From Siphlonurus alternatus (lineage: Eukaryota; Arthropoda; Insecta; Ephemeroptera; Siphlonuridae): a stretch of DNA of 64,000 bases. Every line of letters begins with the position of its first letter. Positions within the stretch are counted from its first letter, which is position 1. Shown here in pieces: positions 33,074 through 44,359 of this stretch. The notes under the pieces were generated by a model. The model searched no databases, was not told the DNA's origin, and was given only the letters and a program-made list of their open reading frames with translations. The position numbers were made by a program, and so were the translations under genes. The stretch lies in the NCBI GenBank assembly GCA_949825025.1, contig OX463786.1, forward strand, positions 13,239,309 to 13,303,308, written 5' to 3'.

Positions 33074-33627
33074 TTATGAAATAACACGACATTTTAATAT
33101 TCCATAACATTTCTAAAACCATTTAATAAACATGCAGTTAGTAAGTTAGTAATTAAGTAAACATAATTTATAAATATGCAGCAACGTATTGCTTGATCCA
33201 TAATCACAAATTATAAAATTATGACATTTCAATATTTTCATGTAATAGTAAAATTAATAGAGCTCAATCAAAAGCCTTCATGATAAAGTATTACATAATA
33301 ATGTTAATTGATATACAATCAGAAATGATAAATACATATTGTTACAAAAGGTCAGGTAAACAATAATTGTTATTGTAAATATTGTAATTGTTACCACAAG
33401 TTAATTCCCAGGTCATCATAACAATTGACTGTAACAATGAGGTCGGTTTATTCAAGATTGCAGTTACTCTTCTAACAATTAGGTTATCTCCTTGCATATA
33501 AATTAACATGCAGTTTTTATTTATATCTAGGCTAACAGCCCTGCAGCAACGCTACTGGATCTGTACGAGCAATATCACAATTTTATCTTCAAACGCTATT
33601 TTTTTTTATGACATTTTTTAAAGTGGA

Positions 33628-33893
33628 TATTACACGATACAATTTTTATGTTCATTCCATTAAAGATATAACTCTTTATATTAAGTTCAACTTTATAAAA
33701 CTTTACACGATAAAATTTTGCTTAAAAATTTGCTGGTATCTAAAGACTTATTGCATACAGTTTAACTTACAGTTCATTTACAGATCAAGTGTTTAAAATT
33801 AATTGCAAGCTAAAATCTTGTATAATGCAAGTTGTCAAGTTGTTTACAGGAAAGGAGAAAAGCTTGTTGCAAGAAAAATTGTATCGTGTAATA
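33628..33893. mobile_element. MITE with perfect 20-bp terminal inverted repeats
   Basis: TATTACACGATACAATTTTT at 33628-33647 is the exact inverse of 33874-33893. A degraded internal repeat (TTTACACGATAAAATTTT) lies near 33702. Outermost TA could be the target duplication of a Tc1/mariner-type element. AT-rich and non-coding. Confidence 0.7.
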
Positions 33894-33899
33894 ATGGCT

Positions 33900-35070
33900 T
33901 TATTTTGCAAGCAACTCTTACAAGAAATTAATTTGTTTATTTGCATGGTGCAATTTTTTTAAAACAAATTACAAGATTTTACAAGTCACTTTAAGAAGAA
34001 GTTTTAAAGAAGAATGAAAAAGTAAATGCAATAAATAAAAAATACATGCATGGTGTATAAATACTGGAATATAAACTTATGCTTATGAAATGTGGCAAAA
34101 AATAATATATATTTTTATTTAAATAAATTTAGGGCTCAATATTATGTGAATATAATAAATATTTCTACTTTTTTTGAATAACTTTTATGTCCTCATAGAT
34201 ATATATTTCATCTAATTCTTGAATTGATTAAAAATTTATTTTCTAACAAACTTTATAATAAGCAAATTAAAAATAGATTAATGTGTATTTAACAATAACA
34301 TAAACACAAATTGCTAAAAAAAGAAACTTGAACTTTTCCACGTGCGCGATGTCGAGGGAAATATTAAGTGGAATATCAAAACGAGGTTACTGCAGTTATT
34401 AAACTTTCATTTTGTTTTCATTTTGAAATTATTGCATGAAAATCTTCTTTACGGTTCCCTTATGAGTTTTACCTCGACTGCACTCTGATAACTAAAAGCC
34501 TTGCAGCTTCAATTTTTTTACTGCAAAATTTCACAGTGAGAAAATGTTCTCATTTATGATATATTCAAATAAAATTTTCTTTATTTTTTTTCTCATGCAG
34601 CAAGTAAAATTCATATAAAATATGCAATGAAGAATAAACTACATTCGAAATAATTTTTTTAACTATAATTTAATTCTTCAGATATTGTCAAATTGTCAAT
34701 AGAAATAGTATAATAATCATATTTGGTTAAATTACATATTATATAATACAAATTCTAAAATACAGCAATTTGTTTATTATTTGGGATTGTTCAGATTAAA
34801 ATTAGTTATATTAAATCTAAGTTATCTAACATTATTTTCTGCTTGTATTTCAAAATACGAAACTTCCAGTATATACATAGAAGAGAGCACTCTAAATGTA
34901 CACTCTCTTTGAAGTTTAAACTGATAATGTAGTCGGGAACTCTTGAGACAGCGCGATTATTTTACCCTCGCTCTGTTTGTTAGGTGTTTTCACGCTGTTT
35001 TGGAACCGTGCACCTATTTTTTTTAGGATGGCTAATTGGCTATACTGTGGCTAGACTTCTTACGTCACTT
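33900..35070. other. AT-rich DNA, nothing recognised
   Basis: Homopolymer-rich sequence without supported exons, TIRs or retroposon tails. Confidence 0.4.
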
Positions 35071-35075
35071 CAAAA

Positions 35076-35375
35076 TTGGAAGTGCGTTTGACCTGGTCTC
35101 GTCAGATCAACAAAGTTAAGCAAAGCTGAGCATGGTTACTAGTTGAATTGGTGACCACTCACATTTCCCACCTATAACGGGGTAAATTAAGATGCTTTCC
35201 CACCATGTGGTTCCCCTGGCTTTGGAATATTGCACTTTTAGTCCATTGACAAAAGCTGTAGCGTCCATCCTGACTGAAGCTTTTACGTTTCCCTCAGTCG
35301 CAAGAAAATGCCGGGATGGATTGCAAGGTTGTGGCCATCTCCGTTCCCGATGAGTCCGCGAAAAACTCAGGTTTC
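35076..35375 (+). mobile_element. Old 5S-derived SINE
   Basis: A diverged 5S-like head (GGTCTCGTCAGATCAACAAA, TTAAGCAAAGCTGAGC, ATTGGTGACCACTC), then the shared mid-domain TTTCCCACCATGTGGTTCCC and the core CCATCCTGACTGAAG. Many substitutions relative to the copy at 43932 indicate an older insertion. Confidence 0.65.
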
Positions 35376-36029
35376 GGAAGATTCGGTGTTTCAAACATAT
35401 TAGCGAGTAATTAATTAATTGTGATTCGATTAAAAATTTATTTATTTGACTTTTAAACTTGCAGTTCCAGAAAATCATGCAGATGTGATGTGCTATTTAC
35501 GAAATGACACATTTACATTTTAATTTTAAATTAACTTAACGTCAACAGCATTATTGCTGGCAGAGTAGGAAAACTATTATATTAAATGGAAGTGAATATT
35601 GATTAACTAATTATAATTTATGTAAAATATAATTAACACGTCAAGTTTTTTTATAAAAAAATTAGTTAAGATTTCCTTGTATATAAATTATTCAACAGCT
35701 TTTTAGGTTAAATAAAAATGTTATTAAATTTCTGAATGTCATATCTTCTTTAACTTTTAGAACAAAAGCAAAGTGTAACAGCTCAATATTTTTAATGCTG
35801 AGCTTTGAGCACTCTTACGAAATCTTAAATTGTTGTCACGCAGCAAACGGTGGCTATTGATTTTTTATAATGTAACATGGTGTTTTCTTACGTAAATAAA
35901 TATAGGGGACATGGTATTACATTAAATATTACGTGATTTTACAATATCATGACATTATATTATAATCGTGAAAATTAGATAAAAAGAAAAGCTTGTAATT
36001 TTTTATTAATTTTTGTATTGAATATTTGT

Positions 36030-36300
36030 GTAGAGGATTTTAAGTTATTTATAATGCATTGTTAAAATTGTTTAATATTTTTTCTTTAACATCCTTAAAA
36101 TCGTGTTTTAATACGCTGTGACGTCATAGTCATGCAAATATTTAACACGCAAGCATAGGAGAACAGACGCAACATGACTACGACACTACGACGTCATAGC
36201 GTTTTTAGCACATTTTTTAGAAGTGTATTAAAATAATCTGAAAGAATTGGTTTGAGTTATAACCAAAAATGCACATTCAAATATACAATAGATGAAAAAA
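36030..36300. mobile_element. Palindromic element F2
   Basis: CGCTGTGACGTCATAGTCATG near 36113 is mirrored by CATGACTACG ... ACGACGTCATAGCG near 36173-36202. It shares CAAATATTTAACACGCAAGC with F1 at 32011. Outer ends are not clearly delimited. Confidence 0.55.
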
Positions 36301-37384
36301 GTACATATAGATCATGCAAAATCTCCATTCAATTAAAAAATGGCATATTTAGACACCACGTGATAAGCACACAAACAGAGCAAAGGTAATTAACATTCGT
36401 GCTGTCCCGCGTTATACTGTATTGTGTATTTGTAACTCTCAGATCATTGCGTATATATAAACGTTCAATGGTAAGCTGCTATTACCAGCCGATTTGGGCG
36501 CCATGTTCTATCTCAATGATGTTCGTTTGCTGAAGAAGAGTTGATTTGACTTCCTGTACAACCACTGCATGTATTACGTTTCTGCGCACGTTTTCTCGCT
36601 CTGAAGCGAATTTTTTAGACTCTCATCAAATAAACCGAAATCAGGCTGCTATTAAATTCTTTATCCCAGCAAACGTCATTTCAAACTTGAATACAAGACT
36701 TATAATTCACAATTTTTTATTGCCTGACTTCTTATGCGATCTTTGTAGTTTAAAGAGACGTGTAAGGTGTCTTGCTGTAGAAGAGAGGCTTCTTATTTCA
36801 GGTGTAAATTGATAAGGGTTGTTCTCAAGCTAAAATTATACTCCTAATGTTATTTGATCTTCAGTGTTCCATTATATATGTATATTTTTTTTGGTACGAA
36901 CTTTGATAAAATTCTAATATAATTTAAAAGCAATAAGCTTTTTATGTTCGAAAAACTTGACGAAAAAAGCTATTCCATAAAAGTTCGATCATCTTACTTT
37001 GTTTTATATATCTCTAAAGAAGGATAAAACGGGCTTATATTTTTCTATCCATTATTTAGAGGCTTCAAGTCAGCTGATTTTGTGGTCCTATCAAAACCTA
37101 TATATTGCATGTAAAAAAACAAACAAAAAACAAACTCGAAACTGCTTATTTGGCATAACAAAAAATGTTTTAGAGAAAAAAAAGTTCTTGATTCACTATC
37201 GGAATAACCCTAAATGGTGGGGGTGGAGGGAAGATGATTTCAAATTAGTAGCTTTAATAGTTACTGAGAAAAATTTTCAAATTCTCTATCATGATGGCTT
37301 TTATGGAGAAAATTTTCTCACAGGGAAACATTTGAAGCTTCTATAGCAAATCAGGCAGCTAGGGTTTAAATTTTTTTGTTATAA

Positions 37385-37420
37385 TATATTTTAAAAACGT
37401 ACAGTCAATATCAGAAAAAA
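37385..37420. repeat. 36-bp direct repeat, copy 1
   Basis: Starts TATATTTTAAAAACGTACAG and ends in six A; identical to 38011-38046, 626 bp away. Confidence 0.85.
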
Positions 37421-38010
37421 TAATATAATATATAGCGTTTGCTTGGCTTTGTTGTTGTTTACATTCAGCAGTAGGTACTGAGAGAGGGAACTGGAATCAC
37501 TTAATTTATTCCTCCTAATTTAACATATTTTAATTTTTTTTAACAATAATATATACGTAAGAAATAAATATACATAACTTGAACATATACATTTTTTTTT
37601 ATTTTACCTAGTTTCTTTATCATTACTTTTTGTTGTTCCGTTTCCCCCTCGTATTCAAAAGTCCGCGGGGAAAGCAATGGCCGGTGATTGGCTGATTTTT
37701 TTTAAGAATCTTAGGGTCAATATCAGTGCATAAGTGTCGTAAAATGGTCATTATTGACGTGAAATTTGGAGTCGATTTACATTTTATTTAATGATTTATT
37801 GTATTTTTCACAGATATCATTGGCAAATATTGTATTTTTTTCCATTTACTTGACATCTCAATCTATCAAATAAAATAATTGTCAAATGTACCACGATTGT
37901 CATATCGCAGAAAATAAATAGTTTTTGGTATGCTACTACCATGTTAAATAGGTGCTTTTTGCCTACATTCACGTGACGTCATATTTTTGTGACGTATGGT
38001 GAAAGACCCG

Positions 38011-38046
38011 TATATTTTAAAAACGTACAGTCAATATCAGAAAAAA
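38011..38046. repeat. 36-bp direct repeat, copy 2
   Basis: Identical to 37385-37420. It lies immediately before the acceptor of the putative terminal exon at 38078. Confidence 0.85.
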
Positions 38047-38077
38047 ATAAACAAATAATTCTCTTACCTGCGTTCAG

Positions 38078-38231
38078 CACGGTGCGATGTGAAGCGATGA
38101 GAGATGACAGAGGGTTGTCAGCCCTTATATATCATCAGAAAATGCCCATGAATAAATCTCACCCCCCTGTCACCCCAACACAAGTTGATATTAACTACAT
38201 CACCCCTCCATCAGAGAATGGACAGGAATGA
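38078..38231 (+). CDS. Putative terminal coding exon of an unrecognised gene
   Basis: A pyrimidine-rich stretch and CTGCGTTCAG precede an open frame of about 50 codons that ends at TGA (38229-38231). The exon is GC-richer than its surroundings and its translation has balanced composition: TVRCEAMRDDRGLSALIYHQ, then KMPMNKSHPPVTPTQVDINY and an acidic end NGQE. One base completes a codon from the previous exon (phase 2). I do not recognise the protein. Upstream exons should lie to the left on the plus strand; 28126-28165 is a possible start. Confidence 0.4.
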
Positions 38232-38239
38232 CAAGTATA

Positions 38240-39740
38240 TTGGCTTTGATGATTTTTTCTTGTTAATATTCTCTACCTTCAGGATAAGCTATTTTAAGTT
38301 TAAATTTATGTAAGATAAGAAAAAAAGAAGCTATAGGGAAGTAATTTAAAAATTATTTATATAAAAAAATGAAATATATATTTTTTAATGTTTGTCGTGA
38401 TAAAATTTATAATTATTTTGGAGTGTTTTTTTTTATATACGGCATAAAACTTCTACGAGTTATTAAATGAAGTACGTATAAGAGAAAAATATTTTTTTCC
38501 CATTTTTTTCAACGTAATACATTATTTTTGTTAGCTTTTACATGCTTTTAGTATACGCAATTAAACAACTTTCCTTTAATTGCAATCTTGAGAGAAAATA
38601 CTTCAATTTTATTATTAATGATAACACTATCTGCAGTAAACGGAAATAGTTGATAATATTTTTATATTATACACCATATATACCAAGTAAACTTTTATGT
38701 TGTATTTGATATCTGCTATCTCCCCCCCCCCTCTCTTTCTCTCTCATTCTAATTATATAAAAAAAATAGTTAAAAAAAGTATATATTTTTATATAATGCA
38801 TGCATATAAATTGTAATGCACAATTAAATATAATGAAAACTCAATTTATTTTAATGTATTTAAATTGTTCAATGATGCTTGTAAATTATGTATAAAATAA
38901 TGCATTGAAATTTCATATGCATATGCATATTAATTGACATACGATCATATATTATTTCATCATTTTCTAAGTAATTATGTGATCATGTATAGCAAAAACG
39001 ATTAGAAAATGAGGCAAAAACCTAAACTACATTTTTTTTAAGACTAAATAAACTTAATTGGCTTATGACAATTTAATCTCTTTTATCGCACTGGAAACAA
39101 ACTTTAATTAATTTTTTTGGCGTATTTTAAGAAAATATGAATTATCAATCAATTATAATAATGCAATCTTATTTTAAAAAAAATATATGCAATTGATCCA
39201 AAATAATAATATAGCTAAAATTTTGTGTATTATTATTTTCTTTTCATATGGCTGTTTCATATAAGTATATAGTTAGACAATTCGCTCTCCTACATCTCTG
39301 CATAATGCTTCTTGAAAATTCTCTGTCTACACTTAATTATAATTATATTATACTGCAGTATAATATTTGCGTTAAAAACTTGTGAGAATAATGATTAGAA
39401 CACACGATAGATTTCATATAAAAATCCACATTACCGAATAATTTTAAGCTGTTTTTTCAAACTTTTATTCTTTCCTTGGTTTTATGGCCCACCGAATTTC
39501 TATACGCCGTCTAACTTTCCTCTCAAGAAAATATACGCTAAAATTATTCTTTATAATAGTGTATGTTAAACATTTTGACTACATCATTGATGTCATTGAA
39601 TGATTTCTCATACTTTTTTTAATAAGAGTTCTTAAAATACCCATAATATACTTCAATACTGATGAACTCATGATGTTCATATCACACATCAGATGGGTGG
39701 GTCACCCTGATACTTATTAGCTCTTCTTCTAGCCCCTGTA
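38240..39740. other. AT-rich DNA, nothing recognised
   Basis: Long poly-A/T tracts and TGCATGCAT-like short palindromes only. Confidence 0.4.
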
Positions 39741-39747
39741 AAGTATG

Positions 39748-39956
39748 TACAGCTCCAGACAAAACTTTCGCTATCCCAGCTCCATTTCTGGACAGAGTCA
39801 CACTCACTGTGCATGCTTGGTGAACTTAAACTTTTTGGTAATGAACTTAACAATCGCTTCTTTCTACACCTTCCCCGAAATTTCAAATCATTATGTACTG
39901 AAATTAAAGCGTCCATAAATCATTCAGGTGTAACGAAAGCTTTGTCTTTAGATGTA
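39748..39956. mobile_element. Tc1-like MITE, copy 2
   Basis: TACAGCTCCAGACAAAACTT at the left is mirrored by AAAGCTTTGTCTTTAGATGTA at the right end. Same terminal pattern as 22026-22237. Confidence 0.6.
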
Positions 39957-40149
39957 TATTGATTTTGTATTACATACATTATTACGGTTGAAAGCACAGA
40001 AAAACTGAATAATTGACATTATTTAAAACTTTAATTATTTAAAAAGGGTACAGTATACTGTATTTAAAATATAGCTGACAGTGTGTTCTTTATAATCTGT
40101 TAAATGTAACTATATTGCCACCTATAATCTACTGATTTATTCATCAAGG

Positions 40150-40412
40150 TAGAGCGAGGCGCCGTGTATTGATCGATTCTCGTTACATCACCAAAGTCAA
40201 GTAGCGTCGAGTGAGGTTATAACTTGGATGGGTGACCGTTTGAAATTACGCTGCTCCCTCCCTGAGGTAAATTCATATTATTTTCCACCCAGTGCAGTGA
40301 TGCACTTGTGTGTGTGGTTCTTCAGGTTTTGGACATCACTTTGGTCCATTGATAAAAAGTAGAGGTGTCCGTCCTGACTGAGGTTTTCCACGGTTCCCTC
40401 AGTTTCTGTAAA
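40150..40412 (+). mobile_element. 5S-derived SINE, 3'-truncated
   Basis: The head GATTCTCGTTACATCACCAA, then GGATGGGTGACCGTTTGA, is 5S rRNA-like (internal control region). The body CCACCCAGTGCAGTGATGCA and core GTGTCCGTCCTGACTGAGG follow. It ends near CCCTCAGTTTCTG; the tail present at 43932 is absent. Confidence 0.8.
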
Positions 40413-41920
40413 TTCTACGACGTTTCAGTGACGTCACACGGATACTCTACAATTAATCTTCACCTTCAGAGTTGCACCTGTGAGGTAAAAAAGTGTCATT
40501 CAGAAATCTTGTTGCTCGAGTCAAGGTGAGCGGGTAAACAAATTATATAACGTTTTATAATGTTAACTGTAGGTAGCAAGTAGAGGAGGCAGTGTAATGA
40601 CCCAGTCATGAGTTTGTTTGTATCACAACGTGTGGTGTCTGAGTATTTTTTAATATCAATGTAAATTTATAAGAGATAACACGGGTATGTGAAGCAGAAA
40701 ATGTAAGTAAAAAGAGGAACATAATTATTTGATATAATTAAATTATGCAACATTATTTTTTCATTAATTTAAGTGTATATACAGTGAACATTAAGGACTG
40801 TCGCTACGTAGCCGGCCACCAGAGGCGCAACGTTTGCGTTTCGAAAAATACTGATTGGAAGAATTTTGTTCCAACATTTTTACAAAACTTTAAAGGATAT
40901 TTAATTTTTAATTGTATAATAATAATTATATATATATTCTCTGATGAACAAGTTAATATGGATACTGTACAGCAATGTTTTAAGGACTTTACAAGTAAGA
41001 AAATTACACACTATATTTCCCCACTTTGTCACAAGCCCTCTTGCTGAATTTTTTTCTCCTCTGATGTACTGTGCATTGTCCCATTGTTCGGGACTGCACC
41101 TAGCTTGCTCGCCAGCAAGCAGCGAGGCAAGTGAGGATGGTCAGCTTGAGCTTTACCAGCAGCAGGGAGGGCGCCGAGATGGCTTAGGTTCTGCGGGCTC
41201 GCGCACGGATCTGCACGGGCGGGCCCGTGGGCCGTGCAGACCCATGGGCCTGTAGCGCTCCCCTCAAGGTCACTGTACTGACTATTCTAAGTCCAGTATT
41301 GCCTTAGAGCAGCTAACTTCATCTGAATGTTGACTTACTACCTGTACACCCCGTAGCTCTCAATTTACTCATACGGTCACAACACAGGCGGCACTCAATA
41401 CGAGTCACTCAGCCGGCCGAACTCAGTATGCGAGTACTATCTCGTAGATGCAGATCAACTACGGGTGTATAATAGCCTCCAATTATAACTCGTATGCGAA
41501 CAGCTATTGGATCAGGTAAAAGTCTTCAGGAAATTCCACGTAGTACTATTAAATGTTCAGTTTATTTATGCTTTGCACTTACAACAGGTAAGAGTCGATT
41601 ATCATATATAGTTTACACCATGTCCATACATAAAACCCCTTAAAATACTTATATTCAATGGTTGAGTTGCAAATAGAATCAAGTAGAAAATATTAGAAAC
41701 AAAATAATTAAGTAGGCAAACTCACAACAAATATATCAGACAGTAGACAATCACCCTCCTACGTCGCCTCTGTAACAGGGCTCGACGCGGGGGCCTGGCT
41801 CACAAATGCTTAGGCGCTAGACAACCAACCTCCGGGAAACAACGTGGAAAATATTCCAAGTTGCAGCTTTAATATTTCTCATATAAGTCCCAGCTAGACT
41901 TCTCATATACTTCTCATATT

Positions 41921-42168
41921 GCCGGCTAATCAGCCACGGCCTAAGTCTTGGATTCTTATATGGCCGGCTGAATAGCCACGGCAAGAGGTGACTTCTTACA
42001 GAGAAATATTCAAAGTCCCAAACTTCGTAGAGAGAAATATTCTAAGTCTCAACTAGACTTCTCATATTGCCGGCTAATCAGCCACGACCTAAGTCCTGGA
42101 TTCTTATATGGCCGGCTGAATAGCCACGGCAAGAGATGACTTCTTACAGAGAAATATTTCTAAGTCCC
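41921..42168. repeat. 148-bp direct repeat pair in candidate LTR
   Basis: GCCGGCTAATCAGCCACG recurs at 41921 and 42069, with the following ATGGCCGGCTGAATAGCCAC and CTTCTTACAGAGAAATATT also repeated in step. The two units are nearly identical. Confidence 0.75.
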
Positions 42169-42339
42169 TTAACTCTCACGTCAGAGTTTTCCTGGTATCT
42201 CTTATTGCCAGCTCATCCGCTACGGCAAGAGAGAGGACTTTGGTTTCCTTTTCTTTCCCAGGTTGTTGTGACTAGCCCGCCCGAAAGCGCCAGTGAAGCT
42301 CTCAGCTTCTGCCACGGCTTTTATAGCCGGCAAAACAAT

Positions 42340-42602
42340 AGCACGTTGGAGTGGGAGAAGTAACACTAGGCGGCTGAAGGCCACGCCCTCCACTCTGTCG
42401 TCTGCTACGTCGTCTGCTACGTCGTCTGCTAGCTGACATCAGCTGGTCATATGGCCCGCCACCCTGGCGCCATCTATAGCACGGTGGAGTGGGAATAATA
42501 CAATAGGCGGCTGAAGGCCACGCCCTCCACTCTGTCGTCTGCTACGTCGTCTGCTAGCTGACATCAGCTGGTCATATGGCCCGCCACCCTGGCGCCATCT
42601 AT
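42340..42602. repeat. Tandem repeat, 138- and 125-bp units
   Basis: Two units from AGCACGKTGGAGTGGGA to CCTGGCGCCATCTAT. They differ mainly by one extra copy of the 12-bp subrepeat TCTGCTACGTCG in the first unit. Confidence 0.85.
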
Positions 42603-43610
42603 ATTGCTTTATTGGAACCATTTCGTGAAGCCAAAATATTTATTAGAACTTTAAATATTAATATTTGCATGTTTACCATAGAATATATGCTTACAATACT
42701 GAAAATAATAACATCATCAATATTATACATAACAACAAATAGATAATAAATTAAAGCTCTTTGAATTTTACTAATAAAACTGTCAAAACAGATTTAATTC
42801 CCATTTTTAATAACTATTATGCATTGACAGCACCAAACTTGAATCTACATTTTTAGCACAATTTGCCACTTTTTTATATAATATTTACATTTAATATTAT
42901 TAACCATACTTTAATTCAACTATAGAAACTTTTATATATCTTAAAAGTTAAAACAACCCTTAATTATAAATAAACTGTTAGTTTTGAAAAATGACATGAA
43001 ACCCGCTAATAGGACAAGAACTTTGACATTTAATTTAACACTTAATATTGACTCATATTTAACTTTCAACCTGTATAAATTTTACTTGATTATTAAATTA
43101 TTAATATAAGCAGCATTTTTAAACATTATTGATAAACAAATCCCCCAAAATATAATTTACAACTTACAAGTATTGGTCCATGGTCATCTCAAAACTCTGG
43201 CATGCACTACATATTTGAGATTTATCCCATTACCTAAAAGTTAAAACAGAAAATTATTACATGAATATTATACTTTGAGATATGCAGAATTTATATTTTA
43301 CAATTTAAAAAGCCGATGGTCATTAATTTCTATGAATACTTACGATTTAAAAATGAATACGAGGATTTTCAGCAAAACTGCCAACTCATCTTGCAAATTT
43401 ACGTCACAGAAAAATAAATGACGAGCGAAAAGCGCTCACTTGAAATGACCGCGAAAGTACCATATTTATTTAAACGCTTTTAAATACCACCGCTACAGGC
43501 CGTGCTCATGCAGCTCAGCATTGGTAGTCTGCACACGGAAATTGATGGCTCCTACAAGGCCTAGCTCTAGCTATTAAATTCCTCCAATAAAAAAAAAAAA
43601 AAATACATAA

Positions 43611-43633
43611 TATATATATATATATATATATAT
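43611..43633. repeat. (TA)n microsatellite
   Basis: About 11 TA units. A second (AT)n tract lies at about 43760-43792, followed by (TTA)n. Confidence 0.9.
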
Positions 43634-43755
43634 CGATTTTTTTTATTGAGAGAAAAATTAATTAATTATTATAAAATTATTATTAATTATTGGACCGTAA
43701 TTATATAAAATTATAATATTTATTATAACATTTATAATATAGTTATAATATTATA

Positions 43756-43796
<41 letters not shown>

Positions 43797-43931
43797 ATTA
43801 TTATTATTATTATATCTATAGTTATATATGTATTTATATAATACATATCTACAAAAATATAAAATATATATAAATATAAATAAATAAATATTTTTATTTA
43901 TTATTATTTTTTTTTAATAATAATATTATTG

Positions 43932-44313
43932 GCGCAGTGCATTGACCGGTTCTCGTTAGATCACCGAAGTCAAGCTACGTCGAGCGTGGTTAGTACTTGG
44001 ATGGGTGACCGTTTCAAGTAAAAAATACGCTGCTCCCTCCCTGGGGTAAAGTCGTCTCGCTTTCCACCCAGTGCAGTGATGCACTTGTGTGTGGTTCCCC
44101 AGGCTTTGGACATCGCTTTGGTCCATTGAGAAAAAGTAAAGGTGTCCGTCCTGACTGAGGTTTTCCACGGTTCCCTCAGTCTCACCTCAGCGAATGCTGG
44201 GACGCGTAAGCATGCAGGCCGTGGCCACTATCCGTTCCCTACCTTATATCCCTACCCAGTACCCCGCCGCGAGCTGTAAGCTCTTAGGGGTGTATCCTTG
44301 TAAAAAAAAAAAA
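43932..44313 (+). mobile_element. 5S rRNA-derived SINE, best copy
   Basis: The head (43940-44012) retains the 5S internal promoter pattern: GAAGTCAAGCTACGTCGAGC, then GTTAGTACTTGGATGGGTGA, the latter nearly matching eukaryotic 5S rRNA box C. A conserved body follows (CACCCAGTGCAGTGATGCAC), then the core TCCGTCCTGACTGAGG ... CACGGTTCCCTCAGT that also occurs in the tRNA-derived SINEs at 11545 and 52000. The tail has GAGCTGTAAGCTCTTAGGGG and GTATCCTTG followed by poly-A. This is the 5S-headed (SINE3-like) class; five copies are visible in the window. Confidence 0.88.
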
Positions 44314-44338
44314 TTATTAATATATATATAAATATAAT

Positions 44339-44353
44339 CAGGCGCGGATCCAG
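44339..44353. mobile_element. Isolated hAT-like MITE end
   Basis: CAGGCGCGGATCCAG, the left end of the family at 30977 and 63666, with no matching right end nearby. Confidence 0.5.
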
Positions 44354-44359
44354 AAACAA

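Larger units (their letters stand above)
41251..43497. mobile_element. Candidate solo LTR (2.25 kb)
   Basis: Begins TGTAGCG and ends CGCTACA, the TG...CA inverted ends of LTRs, flanked by GGCC on both sides (41247-41250 and 43498-43501) as a 4-bp target duplication. The interior is mixed composition with direct repeats and has no long ORF. No primer-binding site or gag/pol is present, so it would be a solo LTR. A TIR DNA transposon is the alternative. Confidence 0.45.
41050..43602 (+). mobile_element. Older retroposon 3' end, split by a candidate LTR
   Basis: A GC-rich block at 41090-41250 continues, if 41251-43497 plus one GGCC is removed, at 43502-43570 and runs into AATAAA (43586) and a poly-A run. 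This resembles the 3' end of a poly-A retroposon or processed transcript. Across the junction one frame reads PVGRADPWAVLMQLSIGSLH before a stop, but I do not recognise it and its coding status is unproved. Confidence 0.4.

Noticed and set aside
33531..33605. Possible exon after TATATCTAG reading ANSPAATLLDLYEQYHNFIF
   Set aside because: Composition looks coding, but no usable donor follows, the phase from the 28126 exon gives a stop at that acceptor, and a MITE begins at 33628.
36546..37346. Two ORFs in the same frame (about 88 and 115 codons), the second with WWGWREDDFKLVALIV
   Set aside because: Neither starts at ATG, no motif is recognisable and no splice signals link them. They could be remnants of an unknown element, but cannot be supported as a gene.
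40944..41255. 103-codon ORF with a GC-rich C-terminal part
   Set aside because: It runs from AT-rich DNA into the retroposon block and across the candidate LTR border; the frame is not continuous with a recognisable protein.
43940..44060. Possible genuine 5S rRNA gene
   Set aside because: Only the internal promoter region resembles 5S; the 5' and 3' stem sequences are wrong and a SINE body with poly-A follows.
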